NCBI GenBank assembly: GCA_018818125.1
Contig: JAHISQ010000124.1
Location: forward strand, 1-42,341
Direction: 5' to 3'
Origin: Candidatus Rifleibacteriota bacterium
Lineage (GTDB): Bacteria; Muiribacteriota; Ozemobacteria; Ozemobacterales; Ozemobacteraceae
DNA length: 42,341 bases
The notes under the pieces are model-generated. The model was not told the origin of the DNA. It ran no database searches and was given only the letters and a program-made list of their open reading frames with translations. How positions within the stretch are numbered: the first letter of the stretch is position 1; every line of letters starts with the position of its first letter. A program made the translations under genes and the position numbers. This document shows, one piece after another, positions 24,775 through 33,819 of the stretch.

Positions 24775-25713
24775 TTAGTAAAATAGCAACAGATAATCAT
24801 AGGCATCCGAACTTCTATCTACAGCCTTCATTAGTAGCCGCGAATTCGAATATCTTTCTTCAAAAGCTTTTTGCAAAGGTCGTATTAGTTGCTGCTCGTA
24901 GAACGTTGGCGGCAAATCTATACCAGACCAGACCAGTGCGGCAATTTGCGCATTGGTGGCCAGTTTGGTAAAAAGATAGTAATCATTAGATCGCTCAATG
25001 TTTATTTGAAATTTACGCAATTGAACTCTTCGTTCGCGGCGAGACAACTCCAGATCATCGTGTCCATTTTGCCAGGCATCAAAGAAAATCTGCAAAGTTA
25101 CTTCTGGAGTCTCATCGTCAGCGAGTGACAACGGAAAAACAACCAGACCTGCTTTTTTTGCTTCGAGTTCATCAAGAGATTGATTAGTGATCTCAATTTT
25201 TGCATCACGCCCGCTGATAAAACTTTGGTGCCTGCTCAACATTAAACCCATTATCTCATCAGGGTGACAGTCTGGAGAAATTTCGCAGGCACGGTTACTT
25301 AACCAGTAAGACATGATCTGATAGACTACTGACCAGAAAATTTCGCGTTGCGATTCTTCTTCGATCTCAAAAGCAGCTTCGCGCCAGTAGAAAAGATAAT
25401 CGAGCTGCTGGCTGTCAAACCAGCGATCCTTCCAGGCCCGAAAAGGGTTCATCGACATATCTAACGGATTTTTGATCTGCTGATTGAATTTTTGCCGGTT
25501 TTTGTCGCTGAACGAACCATTTTTTCCATCAAGCCAGGCTCGAAGAAGCATGGCCTGGCTTGCAATTACAGCGTTAACCGACAAGGAAAATTCGCGACGG
25601 CTCAACCAATTAAGCGCAGAAAACCTGTGGATTACCGGAAAAAAGACCGAATCTACCGATGCGATTTCTGAAACCGCTTCAAACAGCCAGGCTGATTGCA
25701 GACGTAGTGTCAT
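24775..25713 (-). CDS. Hypothetical protein of unknown fold
   Basis: A 312-aa soluble protein, no signal peptide or membrane segment. It is rich in Trp, Phe and Tyr (AWKDRWFDSQQLDYLFYWRE; FWSVVYQIMSYW), mostly helical, with a possible Rossmann-like strand (AGLVVFPLSLADDE). I recognise no family. The start ATG overlaps the stop of the HD-GYP gene by 4 bases (ATGA), so translation is coupled and the two proteins probably work together; a c-di-GMP-related partner is inference only. The ribosome binding site lies inside the HD-GYP gene and is weak. Confidence 0.65.
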   Translation of the reverse strand: MTLRLQSAWLFEAVSEIASVDSVFFPVIHRFSALNWLSRREFSLSVNAVIASQAMLLRAWLDGKNGSFSDKNRQKFNQQIKNPLDMSMNPFRAWKDRWFDSQQLDYLFYWREAAFEIEEESQREIFWSVVYQIMSYWLSNRACEISPDCHPDEIMGLMLSRHQSFISGRDAKIEITNQSLDELEAKKAGLVVFPLSLADDETPEVTLQIFFDAWQNGHDDLELSRRERRVQLRKFQINIERSNDYYLFTKLATNAQIAALVWSGIDLPPTFYEQQLIRPLQKAFEERYSNSRLLMKAVDRSSDAYDYLLLFY

Positions 25714-26384
25714 TTCTGTTTAGTCTCGACTGGACTGCCGATCTCAAGCCAGATCTTGACAAGCTGCGGATCGAACTGCAAACCCGAAAGCCTTTTTACT
25801 TCAGCAACTATATCCTCAGACTTTGCAAACTGGCGACTTCGATAAGCTCTTTTTGCATTCATCGCTGAAATCGAATCTGCCATCGAAATAATTCTGGCTG
25901 CCACCGGTATCTCTTCACCCTTAAGATTGTCGGGGTATCCCAGACCATCCCAGCGTTCGTGATGCCAACGGATCAGGGAGGGCACCTCATCAAGCCCGGC
26001 AATTTGAGTTCTAAGATGTAGCTCACCAAGCAGCGTATGTGTTCGCAACAACTCCAGATCATCACCTGCAATTTTTTTTTCACTCTTGAGCAGGTTGCGT
26101 GGCAACAACAGTTCGCCGATGTCGTGCAGCATGGCTGCAGCCCTGAGACTCTGCAGTTGCTCTGCATTTAAACCGGAGGCAGTTCCGATCTGATCTGCCA
26201 ACCGTGCGATTTCTTGTGAATGCGGTTTGTCGTAGCCTTCCAGGCAGTCGATTATCGACGCAACACCATCAATAAGCTGTAAATAGCGATCCTGTGCTGG
26301 CGTTACCTTTTCACGCAAGTCGAAATACATGTAGGTAAGCCAGGTTATGAGAATTATCAGAACCGCGTTAAACACAGTTATCAT
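25710..26384 (-). CDS. Membrane-anchored HD-GYP domain protein (c-di-GMP phosphodiesterase family)
   Basis: A 224-aa protein with one N-terminal membrane segment (about 5-20), a short helix, and an HD-GYP domain facing the cytoplasm. Metal and signature residues: H55, H87-D88, H116 (THTLLGELHL), H141-H142 and GYP at 149-151 (HHERWDGLGYP), D170. HD-GYP enzymes hydrolyse cyclic-di-GMP, some cGAMP. Two departures from consensus are visible: HDIGE instead of HDIGK at E91, and a weak RPYR loop (KRAYRSR). Activity is therefore likely but not certain. No sensory domain is fused, so control may come through the coupled unknown protein downstream. Confidence 0.87.
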   Translation of the reverse strand: MITVFNAVLIILITWLTYMYFDLREKVTPAQDRYLQLIDGVASIIDCLEGYDKPHSQEIARLADQIGTASGLNAEQLQSLRAAAMLHDIGELLLPRNLLKSEKKIAGDDLELLRTHTLLGELHLRTQIAGLDEVPSLIRWHHERWDGLGYPDNLKGEEIPVAARIISMADSISAMNAKRAYRSRQFAKSEDIVAEVKRLSGLQFDPQLVKIWLEIGSPVETKQK

Positions 26385-26395
26385 ATAAAATTTGG

Positions 26396-27070
26396 TTAGA
26401 ACCCGAAGTTAGCGCCAACAATGTATCTGCTGTTGTCGTGAATTCGATCCGGGGTATAAAAGCCAAAATCGAGACTAATTGTTTCGTCAAAATTGTGCCT
26501 TAGCCCAACCACAAAGTCGTTGCCGGCATAATCTATGGTAAGCATGGTATCTGTATCCAGATTTAAGCTGGCACCCATAACAAAAAATATTGGATCGACT
26601 TCGTCACCCTTTGCGGCATAGCGACCGAAAGATGCCTTTTTTTGATTTTCATTCATCGCTATGTTTGTGCCCAGACCTAGGACAACACGATTGCCGGGCA
26701 AACCGGAAAGTAGCATAACTGAGTTCTGATAATCTTCGTTCGGGTCGAAAAATGCAGCAACAGCCATATTCGACCTGATCTTGTATTTGCCAGCAAAAAT
26801 CGGATCGGTCTGATCCTGTTTGCCGTCAATGGAAAACCTTTTTACAATTGCAACCTCTGAATCATCAGAAAACGCAAAAACCCCTTTAAAGGAGGCTTCG
26901 TTGAAATCGGATTCTCCGACCATGTGTATAGCAGCTCTTGCTCCGCCGGGCGGAAGGACGTCAAGCCCAGGCACCAACATTGTACCGCTCAAGCCATTAA
27001 TTGTTGCACTTGCCAGACAGCTTGAAGCTACTGCCAAAAACATGAGAATGCAAAATACTTCTCTGGCCAT
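26396..27070 (-). CDS. Secreted beta-strand-rich protein, possibly outer-membrane barrel
   Basis: A 224-aa protein. I place the start at ATG 27070, 13 bases after the stop of the preceding gene, since the signal peptide (ILMFLAVASSCLASA) begins there; in-frame sequence further upstream overlaps that gene. The mature protein opens with GLSGTMLVPGLDVLPPGGA, a pattern seen at the start of YjbH/porin-like outer-membrane proteins. It continues as alternating strands (VVLGLGTNIAM; TMLTIDYAGNDFVVGLRHN) and ends in Phe (VGANFGF), the C-terminal signature of outer-membrane barrels. Barrel identity is inferred; no enzyme motif is present. Confidence 0.72.
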   Translation of the reverse strand: MAREVFCILMFLAVASSCLASATINGLSGTMLVPGLDVLPPGGARAAIHMVGESDFNEASFKGVFAFSDDSEVAIVKRFSIDGKQDQTDPIFAGKYKIRSNMAVAAFFDPNEDYQNSVMLLSGLPGNRVVLGLGTNIAMNENQKKASFGRYAAKGDEVDPIFFVMGASLNLDTDTMLTIDYAGNDFVVGLRHNFDETISLDFGFYTPDRIHDNSRYIVGANFGF

Positions 27071-27083
27071 ATGGCCAGACGAC

Positions 27084-28307
27084 TTAATAGCCGTCGATTT
27101 CGCGTAATCGTTCGCGAATGTTCTCAGCCTCGTCATGAGTCGGAAATTGCCTGAGAAATTCCTGGTAGGACTTTCTGGCCTTGTCATAATCACGCAGTTC
27201 CTTTTCGTAAAGTTCACCTTTTCGCAAAAAGGCATCTGCTGATACATCGGCATCAGGAAACTTTTCGGTAACAGAATTGTAATATTTCAATGCCTTCTCT
27301 ACATTTGCAGGACTTTTTCGGTAACGAACGCGACCATCTATAACAGTTGTTTTCATTGAATCAAGATCCTGCTCATAAATTCTGCCCAGACGATAGACCA
27401 GGTCTTCGCAACCCGACGCATCAGGATATTTCTGCATCATTTCTTCGAGTGCTTTGGCTGCCCCTTCATAATCTTTCTGTTTTTCGTCAAGCACAGTAAT
27501 CAGCTTGCGATAGCCCTGCAATGCCTCTTCCTGGTCATTAGCCGCAGCAATAGCCGCGCGATAAGCGGTTGTCGCCCGACCGAAATTACCAGCTTCGGTC
27601 TGCATATCGCCAAGATCCATGCTGGCACGCGCTTCTTCCTGGCTACCAGAGGAATCAACAACTTCTTCCAGGGTTGATAGCGCATTTTCCTGAGCTCCAG
27701 TACCAACTGCCAGCTTTTTCATGCGCTCCTGAGCCACGCTGAAAAATGTGCTATAAGAGTAGTCAGAGACAATCTTGCGATAATTTTCGGCGGCTTGTTC
27801 AACTTGTCCAATCGCTTCCTGGCTTGAAGCAAGATTATAATACACCCGGTCAATTGCCAGAAAAGCCGGATGCTCATCAATAATTCGTTGATAAATTTCG
27901 ATGGCCATCGAATAATTTTTGATGCGCTCTTCATAAACCCTGGCCAGATCATATAGAGTCTTAGGCAGTTCAGGACCGGTAACTCCACCGGCTTGAAGAC
28001 CACCATTAAGCATATCAGCAGCTTCGGTAAAATTCACCAGAGCACTCGACATTTGTGCTTCAGCCTGCTTGATACGAATTTTACCGATTTCTACCATTGC
28101 CGGAGCATGTGATTTACCCTGCCCAAGCAGCGGCTTAAGTTCTTCTACAGCTGCATCATAAGCGCCCTGAGCCAGCTGCTGCATTGCACGCTGAAATTCT
28201 GGTGTTACCTGCACAGGTTGTGCCCCAACACTGTGCAAAACTACAAGCATTAACCCAATAAGAAGTGCTAATGATCCTGTTCTGAAGTAGGATTTAAAAA
28301 GCGGCAT
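27084..28307 (-). CDS. Periplasmic TPR protein, CpoB/YbgF-like
   Basis: A 407-aa protein with AGGAG 8 bases before ATG 28307. A signal peptide ends at SVGA-Q. The mature part is almost wholly tetratricopeptide repeats in the variant used by YbgF/CpoB and BamD-type proteins, where consecutive helices read YxxA...xxYP (AIEIYQRIIDEHP; AAKALEEMMQKYPDA; ALKYYNSVTEKFPDADV; ARKSYQEFLRQFPTHDEA). Such proteins scaffold envelope assembly. It heads the long minus-strand gene run and is divergent from parB. The exact homologue cannot be named from sequence alone. Confidence 0.83.
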   Translation of the reverse strand: MPLFKSYFRTGSLALLIGLMLVVLHSVGAQPVQVTPEFQRAMQQLAQGAYDAAVEELKPLLGQGKSHAPAMVEIGKIRIKQAEAQMSSALVNFTEAADMLNGGLQAGGVTGPELPKTLYDLARVYEERIKNYSMAIEIYQRIIDEHPAFLAIDRVYYNLASSQEAIGQVEQAAENYRKIVSDYSYSTFFSVAQERMKKLAVGTGAQENALSTLEEVVDSSGSQEEARASMDLGDMQTEAGNFGRATTAYRAAIAAANDQEEALQGYRKLITVLDEKQKDYEGAAKALEEMMQKYPDASGCEDLVYRLGRIYEQDLDSMKTTVIDGRVRYRKSPANVEKALKYYNSVTEKFPDADVSADAFLRKGELYEKELRDYDKARKSYQEFLRQFPTHDEAENIRERLREIDGY

Positions 28308-28338
28308 GTAAATAGCTCCTGAAGTTTTTTATTAAACA

Positions 28339-28367
28339 TTGTTGTTGATTAAAACTCATGATAACAT
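28339..28367 (+). promoter_or_regulatory. Putative parB promoter
   Basis: TTGTTG (28339-28344), a 17-base spacer and TAACAT (28362-28367) form a plausible sigma-70 site 36 bases upstream of the parB ATG, in the 96-base gap shared with the divergent TPR gene. Confidence 0.5.
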
Positions 28368-28403
28368 ATTGCTAACAAAATCTGTTTGGTAAGACATACA
28401 AAG

Positions 28404-29291
28404 ATGCTAAAAAATTCGTTAAACCAGCAAGATAAAATAGCCGATGTAGATCTCACGGCTTATTCGTGTTCAGAGGCAGAAGTTACGGAAATGGAATTCC
28501 GCATGCTGCCACTTGAGAGGGTATTCCCTAATCCGAATCAGCCGCGCAAGGTCTTTGATAAACAGGCATTAGATGAGCTGGCGCAGTCAATCCGTGAAAA
28601 CGGTGTGTTACAACCGGTATTGGTAAGGTCAATCGGCGACCGTTATCAGATCGTGTCTGGAGAAAGACGCTTTCGCGCAAGCAAGCTGGCCGGGGCTAGA
28701 ACCATACCGGCCGTAGTTCGCAAGCTTGACGAGAAACAAACTCTCCTTGCCGGATTGATTGAGAACATTCAGCGACAGGACTTGAACCCCATTGAAGAGG
28801 CAAAAACCCTTAAGGATATTCTTCTTAATTATGGGATGACACATGACCAGCTGGCAGAAAAAATTGGTCGGAGCAGATCGGCGCTGACAAACCGATTGCG
28901 CCTCCTGCAACTCCCAGCGGAAATTCAGGATCTTGTCATCTCAGGGAAGATCTCATCGGGTCACGCTAAAATGCTGGCCGGGATCAAGGATCCACTTGAG
29001 ATTAAAACTTGGACCAAGCTGATAATAAAAGATCAGATGTCTGTTTATGAGATAGAGAAACGTATGGCACAAAGCCGCGCTCAGCAATCTGCTGGAACGG
29101 TCGTAAAGAAAGGTAAGTCTGCGATGAATCGTGATCTGCACGTTAGAGCTGTAGAAGACAATCTACAAGAGCTCCTTGGTGCAAGAGTTCGAATTCGTCA
29201 AGGAAAAAAGAGCGGTCGCATAGAAATTGAGTTCTACAGCCGCGAAGATCTCGAGAGGGTCGTCGAAACTATGGTTTCGCTCTGCCCATGA
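28404..29291 (+). CDS. parB: ParB/Spo0J-family DNA-binding CTPase
   Basis: A 295-aa ParB. The N-terminal nucleotide-binding domain carries the C-motif GERRFRAS (86-93) and the ENIQRQDLNPIEEA helix; a helix-turn-helix follows (HDQLAEKIGRSRSALTNRLR), then a linker and a C-terminal dimerisation region. ParB loads on parS sites, spreads by CTP-gated sliding and recruits SMC to the origin. I choose ATG 28404; an upstream TTG at 28386 has no better signal. No ordinary parA or gidB lies next to it. The nearest ParA-like domain is in the large protein from 30250. It could be the chromosomal ParB or a Noc-like paralogue. Confidence 0.9.
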   Translation: MLKNSLNQQDKIADVDLTAYSCSEAEVTEMEFRMLPLERVFPNPNQPRKVFDKQALDELAQSIRENGVLQPVLVRSIGDRYQIVSGERRFRASKLAGARTIPAVVRKLDEKQTLLAGLIENIQRQDLNPIEEAKTLKDILLNYGMTHDQLAEKIGRSRSALTNRLRLLQLPAEIQDLVISGKISSGHAKMLAGIKDPLEIKTWTKLIIKDQMSVYEIEKRMAQSRAQQSAGTVVKKGKSAMNRDLHVRAVEDNLQELLGARVRIRQGKKSGRIEIEFYSREDLERVVETMVSLCP

Positions 29292-29317
29292 TTACCATTT
29301 GGAAAGGTAAGTAGTCG

Positions 29318-30205
29318 GTGATAATTAAATTCTGGGGTGTCAGAGGCTCGATTCCCACGCCAGGGAAAGATACAGTTGTTTTTGGCGGCAACACCACCTG
29401 TATCGAAATTCTCAGCGCAGGCCAAGAACGCATCATATTTGATGCCGGTACCGGCATACGCGTGCTCGGCTTAGAATTGATGAACACTGAATTCGGCCAA
29501 GGCAAAGGGAAAGCGCACATATTCTTCACACACTCTCACTGGGATCACATTCAGGGCTTCCCATTCTTCGCACCAGCCTATGTTGGCCGCAAGGACATGC
29601 AGGGAAAGCGAATTTCCGAGTGCAGCAACGAGTTCAACCTCTATGGCGCTGCTGATGTGGGCGACCGCCTTGAAACGACACTGCGCGGACAAATGGACAA
29701 TTACTACTTCCCTGTCGACCTGAACTATCTTTCTTCAAATATAAATTTTAAAACCCTCAAGGATTATCGCGTTACCTTGGGTGACACTACAATTACTGCA
29801 TTCAAACTGGTGCATCCAAATGGAGTGCTTGGCTACCGCATTGATGACGGCAAGTCCTCGGTAGCAATTGCTACTGATTGCGAACACCCCTCAGACGGCA
29901 CCATCGACCCGAATTTGCTGCAACTGGCTCAAAATGTTGATGCTCTTATCTATGACGGACAATACACACCTGAGGAATACGCACCTCATCGCTTCAACCT
30001 TCCAGGCCCTGGCAAACAAGGCTTTGGACACTCAACTGCCGAAGAAGGGATTCGTGCCGCAAAGGCTGCGGGCGCAAAACGTCTGATCATAACGCATCAC
30101 GAACCCATTCACAACGATGAGTTTTTAGCAAAAATGGAAAAAGACGCCCGCAAACTTTATGCAGCTACCGACTTTGCCAGAGAAGGCATGATGGTCGAAT
30201 TATAA
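29318..30205 (+). CDS. Metallo-beta-lactamase-fold hydrolase
   Basis: A 295-aa cytoplasmic protein of the PhnP/RNase Z-like metallo-beta-lactamase branch. The start is GTG 29318, immediately at the family's MIIKFWGVRGSIPTP opening. The metal motif THSHWDHIQG holds H72, H74, D76 and H77, and further ligands are in TDCEH and the C-terminal ITHHEP. Members with this opening hydrolyse cyclic phosphodiesters or related bonds, so a signalling-nucleotide substrate is possible, but the substrate cannot be read from sequence. It follows parB by 26 bases and may be in its operon. Confidence 0.9.
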   Translation: MIIKFWGVRGSIPTPGKDTVVFGGNTTCIEILSAGQERIIFDAGTGIRVLGLELMNTEFGQGKGKAHIFFTHSHWDHIQGFPFFAPAYVGRKDMQGKRISECSNEFNLYGAADVGDRLETTLRGQMDNYYFPVDLNYLSSNINFKTLKDYRVTLGDTTITAFKLVHPNGVLGYRIDDGKSSVAIATDCEHPSDGTIDPNLLQLAQNVDALIYDGQYTPEEYAPHRFNLPGPGKQGFGHSTAEEGIRAAKAAGAKRLIITHHEPIHNDEFLAKMEKDARKLYAATDFAREGMMVEL

Positions 30206-30249
30206 TCTACGATTTTTTGTAGTTGTGTTGAGAGGGATTATGGTATGAT

Positions 30250-33200
30250 GTGCACACCATGGGGAAGGCATCTCTTTTAACACCCGTATACTTCTTCAGC
30301 TCGATTAGAGCTGGCTCAGGCAAGAGTTCCATGCTTGCCCATCTTGCGGTATATCTGAATAATGTCAATCAGAAAGTCGCAATTGTTGATCTTGACACTG
30401 ACACCCCACTTAAACTTAAGAACTCTTTTCCGCGTTCGATAAACCTTCAGGAATACAGTGACATCTCGCTGATTTCGCAAAATCAGGATTCGCGGTACCA
30501 AAAGAATTTTTACTTCACCGAGACCAACCTGATCTCTTATTTTCCGGCACATCAACTTAAAGACTTATCGATGCTGTTCAGCGACACGACACTGCGCGAC
30601 TTTTTCATTCAGATCACCGCCTGCTTCGACACCGTAATGGTAAATTTTCCGGCTGGACCACTACATTGCCAGAAAGCTTCTGAATTATTGGCACGTCAAC
30701 ATTTGTGGCGTGGAAAAAGTCCGATCGCAATAATTGTTTCACAGTCCGACGAAAAGAGTCTGGTTAGCCTGGACTCATTAATTCATGAAAACCCGGCGTT
30801 CTATTATCAACTGCAGGAGAACGCACTCCTGCTGTTCAACCGCGTACCAACCTCTGTAGAAGACCAGAAATTGGCAGAGAACACCTTGAACAGTCTTGAG
30901 CTGCGTAGTCTTTTCAATTTTCCGGCTACCTATGTGGTTGGAATAAGCGAGGAGTTTCCTCACCAGCGCCAGATTGCGGCGCCTCTTGTACTCAATCCGG
31001 ACTCGGCGATGCATCAGACAATATCGAGCCTGCAAAGACTTCTTAGCAGCACGGCCCGAAATTTCAGCCGATCTTTGTATGAGCATACCTCTGATTATCA
31101 GGCCTGCCTGGATGGCCAACTCCTCGAAAAACTCTCTCCATACCTCGAAAAGATTCAGATCTCGGCTGCGTGCAAACTTTTTCAACGTCCATCTGACGTT
31201 CAGGTTTTTCTTGAGGAGAATGATGGCAACTATCGCGTTAGAATCAGGCTGACCGGTGTTCGCCAGCCAGTGTCAGGAATTCAAAGAACCATTGAGATCT
31301 GTGCAGACAGGAAAATTCGCGACCGACTGTCTCCAGCCATCTGGGCTTACCGAAGAGAGTTTAATATTCCGGTGCAGGTTGAATTATCTGCGAAGAAAGA
31401 GCAGACAACACTGTCGGTAAAGCCAGTTTACCGCTTTGACGACCGATTTGCAGAGTCAGTCGATTTCAAGCTTTTGTGCGATTTTGATTTTCGTCCCAAT
31501 CAGAGTCGCTACCCTTCTCCGATTTTTTTCAAACCTGATCTTGAAATGTCAGAAATACCATCTCTATCAGAAGTCCTTGGCTACTCCCGCAAACACTTCA
31601 AAAGATGCAGTTTTGCAATTTGTCCGCAACTCTACATCATTCCTGGTGTAACTCATTTTTTCATACCTCCGGAGTTCGATCTTGCAAGCACCTATCAGTG
31701 CATATTTGAGCAAACTTATATTGCAGGCGTAAAATTTGCAAACCGTTGGACACTGCAGCACAGCAAGGTATTGGCACCGACTTATCAGCCTTGGGAAAGA
31801 GAGTTGGCTCTAGAAACGAATTTTCCCGATGTATTCGCCCGCAACCAACGACTGGAGCCAGAACAGGCTTTTTCACCCGAAACTGGCGTGCAAATTGTTC
31901 ACGAGTTCTCGAAAACTCCAGTAAAAACAGTTAAAGTAAGGCATTCAGAACCGATTCTTGCCCGCGGCAATTATCTAATTCATGGTTTTGAGCGACCAGA
32001 AATCAGCAAAAACGCTGTTCCACCAATTATTGCGATTAATGCTTCAGTTAAAATCGACCCGCTGCCATTCCCAGCCCTGGTAGTATATTCTAGAAACCAC
32101 GAGTGGCCAGATAGGTTCAGTCTAAGCAATTTCACAAATAAAATTTCGGCCTACTGCGCTTGGAACTGTAATCTGGAGATGCTGCTGACAAGCTATAATT
32201 CTGCTTCAACCGACCAGTTCAGATTTTCATTTGGCTCAAAACTTGAAGAATACAGAACTGCGCTTTTTCCCAAAACCGCTATCAGTAGCCCGGCAGAATT
32301 CTCTATTGAAAATGACGCACCTGCCAAAGAAATTTATCTGCAGCCTTCAGAGCTGGTACTGCCACCAGGATTTAGATTCGCAGATGTTCTGATTGACCAT
32401 TTCTTTGCTCCAACGGTGTATAAGCTCACACACAAATGCGCGCTATTCGACAAAACCACCTCACGTGTTTACAGTCCCGGCCATCAGATTTTTTTCAAGC
32501 AGGAGCTGAAAACCTGCATTAACACTAGGCCAATCAAGGCAATAGAATTTTATCGCCAGAATCTGGAGCATAGATTCTCCTCGGCGGGCTATGACTATCA
32601 GAATCTGCCTTATCGGCAACGAAAAGAACAGCCTGCCATGTACCACCAGGTATTACAGGCGGCCTATCCGCTCCCTCAAATGAATTTCTACCGTGATATC
32701 AGCGCTCGTGAAGCGGTAAGAACCAATATTATCCTCGATGCTAAACCAAACTGGCGGAATTTGCCCCCTGATAAGGGAAAAATCACGGAGCTTAAAGTTC
32801 TCCTATCACGTCCACCAGCCCTGAGCATGTCGCTGGCACATAAGCCCGCAAAACCTGCTCCAGTTCTTACGCTTGCAAAGTGTATTTTGAGACAGATCAG
32901 CAACAAAAAACTGCCCGAAAAGTTATCTACTGCGATCTCTCCTCATTTCTCACAGATTATAACAGGCGCGAATTCTAATAAAATGCTGCGAATCGCCAGC
33001 TATTACCGCTACAGTGGCTGGCACCGGGCTCCCGCAAATCCTATTTTCTGCATTCTTGAACCAGAACTCTATACCATGCCTGTACGCACGGGCAGTCGAC
33101 AGATTTATCACTCTGTCAGCGCAGAAATAAAAGACCGGATTGATATTGAAACCATGATTGAAAATAAAACATTCGAACATCAGACGATTTATTCGGAAAA

Positions 33201-33819
33201 GTTCATCTCTCCGCAATTCTTCTATAAAATCTTTGAGCACATCATGTGCCCGTTACGAAGTCGTAACATCGAGTTTCCCCAGTCGATGGAATTTGGCGAC
33301 GCACTCTCACTGAAGAAAGCTCTCGACCACGAAAGCAAAATCACCAACAACATCGACAACAGTTTCTCTGCTGAATTTGGAGTGCACAGGCCGGTCGCAA
33401 GGCCTACCTACCTGCCAATAACACTTGCGAGACAGCCCCTGCCAAAATCAGCTTCTAAAACCTGGAAAACTCTATCCCTACGCCCAAAACAGTTTCGGGC
33501 AGTTTTTCCGAATCAGATTGAAACTCTTTACCGCCACCTTCTCTGGTCTATTGCGACAAAACGCCAGCAACCAGTCACCTTTTCGAAATCATTTCTATCG
33601 AGGTCTGAAGGCATAGCCATTCCTTTCAAAACAGACAACTCCGAGACTGCAAAACAGAACACTTTCTGCGACAAAAACTACTCAGTCGTCAATAAGTTAT
33701 CTCTGCAGATACTGCGTAGCAGCATAAGAGTTGGCAAACTTAGCCGCAAAGACATCTTGAATCTGGCTCGACAAACCACCGAAAAATTCAATCAATTCTC
33801 TAATCAGCTTCGCGCATGA
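30250..33819 (+). CDS. Large protein with degenerate MinD/ParA ATPase head and proline/aromatic-rich body
   Basis: A 1189-aa protein from GTG 30250 (ATG 30259 is possible). Residues 13-270 resemble a MinD/ParA deviant-Walker ATPase: the P-loop is RAGSGKSS (20-27), with Arg in place of the signature Lys; Walker A' is VDLDTD (46-51); Walker B reads TVMVNFPAG, with N132 where Asp is expected. ATP binding looks possible, normal switching doubtful. The remaining 900 residues have no recognised domain. They are basic, rich in Pro, Phe and Tyr, and built of short strand-like pieces often ending in x-P (LSVKP, LSLRPK, LPITLARQPLP at 1055-1065). No signal or membrane segment. It overlaps the next gene by ATGA. 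Positioning or scaffold role is inference. Confidence 0.75.
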   Translation: MHTMGKASLLTPVYFFSSIRAGSGKSSMLAHLAVYLNNVNQKVAIVDLDTDTPLKLKNSFPRSINLQEYSDISLISQNQDSRYQKNFYFTETNLISYFPAHQLKDLSMLFSDTTLRDFFIQITACFDTVMVNFPAGPLHCQKASELLARQHLWRGKSPIAIIVSQSDEKSLVSLDSLIHENPAFYYQLQENALLLFNRVPTSVEDQKLAENTLNSLELRSLFNFPATYVVGISEEFPHQRQIAAPLVLNPDSAMHQTISSLQRLLSSTARNFSRSLYEHTSDYQACLDGQLLEKLSPYLEKIQISAACKLFQRPSDVQVFLEENDGNYRVRIRLTGVRQPVSGIQRTIEICADRKIRDRLSPAIWAYRREFNIPVQVELSAKKEQTTLSVKPVYRFDDRFAESVDFKLLCDFDFRPNQSRYPSPIFFKPDLEMSEIPSLSEVLGYSRKHFKRCSFAICPQLYIIPGVTHFFIPPEFDLASTYQCIFEQTYIAGVKFANRWTLQHSKVLAPTYQPWERELALETNFPDVFARNQRLEPEQAFSPETGVQIVHEFSKTPVKTVKVRHSEPILARGNYLIHGFERPEISKNAVPPIIAINASVKIDPLPFPALVVYSRNHEWPDRFSLSNFTNKISAYCAWNCNLEMLLTSYNSASTDQFRFSFGSKLEEYRTALFPKTAISSPAEFSIENDAPAKEIYLQPSELVLPPGFRFADVLIDHFFAPTVYKLTHKCALFDKTTSRVYSPGHQIFFKQELKTCINTRPIKAIEFYRQNLEHRFSSAGYDYQNLPYRQRKEQPAMYHQVLQAAYPLPQMNFYRDISAREAVRTNIILDAKPNWRNLPPDKGKITELKVLLSRPPALSMSLAHKPAKPAPVLTLAKCILRQISNKKLPEKLSTAISPHFSQIITGANSNKMLRIASYYRYSGWHRAPANPIFCILEPELYTMPVRTGSRQIYHSVSAEIKDRIDIETMIENKTFEHQTIYSEKFISPQFFYKIFEHIMCPLRSRNIEFPQSMEFGDALSLKKALDHESKITNNIDNSFSAEFGVHRPVARPTYLPITLARQPLPKSASKTWKTLSLRPKQFRAVFPNQIETLYRHLLWSIATKRQQPVTFSKSFLSRSEGIAIPFKTDNSETAKQNTFCDKNYSVVNKLSLQILRSSIRVGKLSRKDILNLARQTTEKFNQFSNQLRA

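Noticed and set aside
24775..25713. Inactive D12-class adenine methyltransferase
   Set aside because: The VVFPLSLADDE strand sits where a DPPY motif might be, but neither DPPY nor the FxGxG cofactor motif is present, so the resemblance is too weak to call.
27071..27253. Longer N-terminus for the barrel-like protein
   Set aside because: It overlaps the preceding TPR gene and would bury the signal peptide internally.
30244..30259. Extended -10 (TGGTATGAT) making the ParA-like gene leaderless from ATG 30259
   Set aside because: The possible -35 boxes are at poor spacing (15 or 21 bases); not strong enough to list as a promoter.
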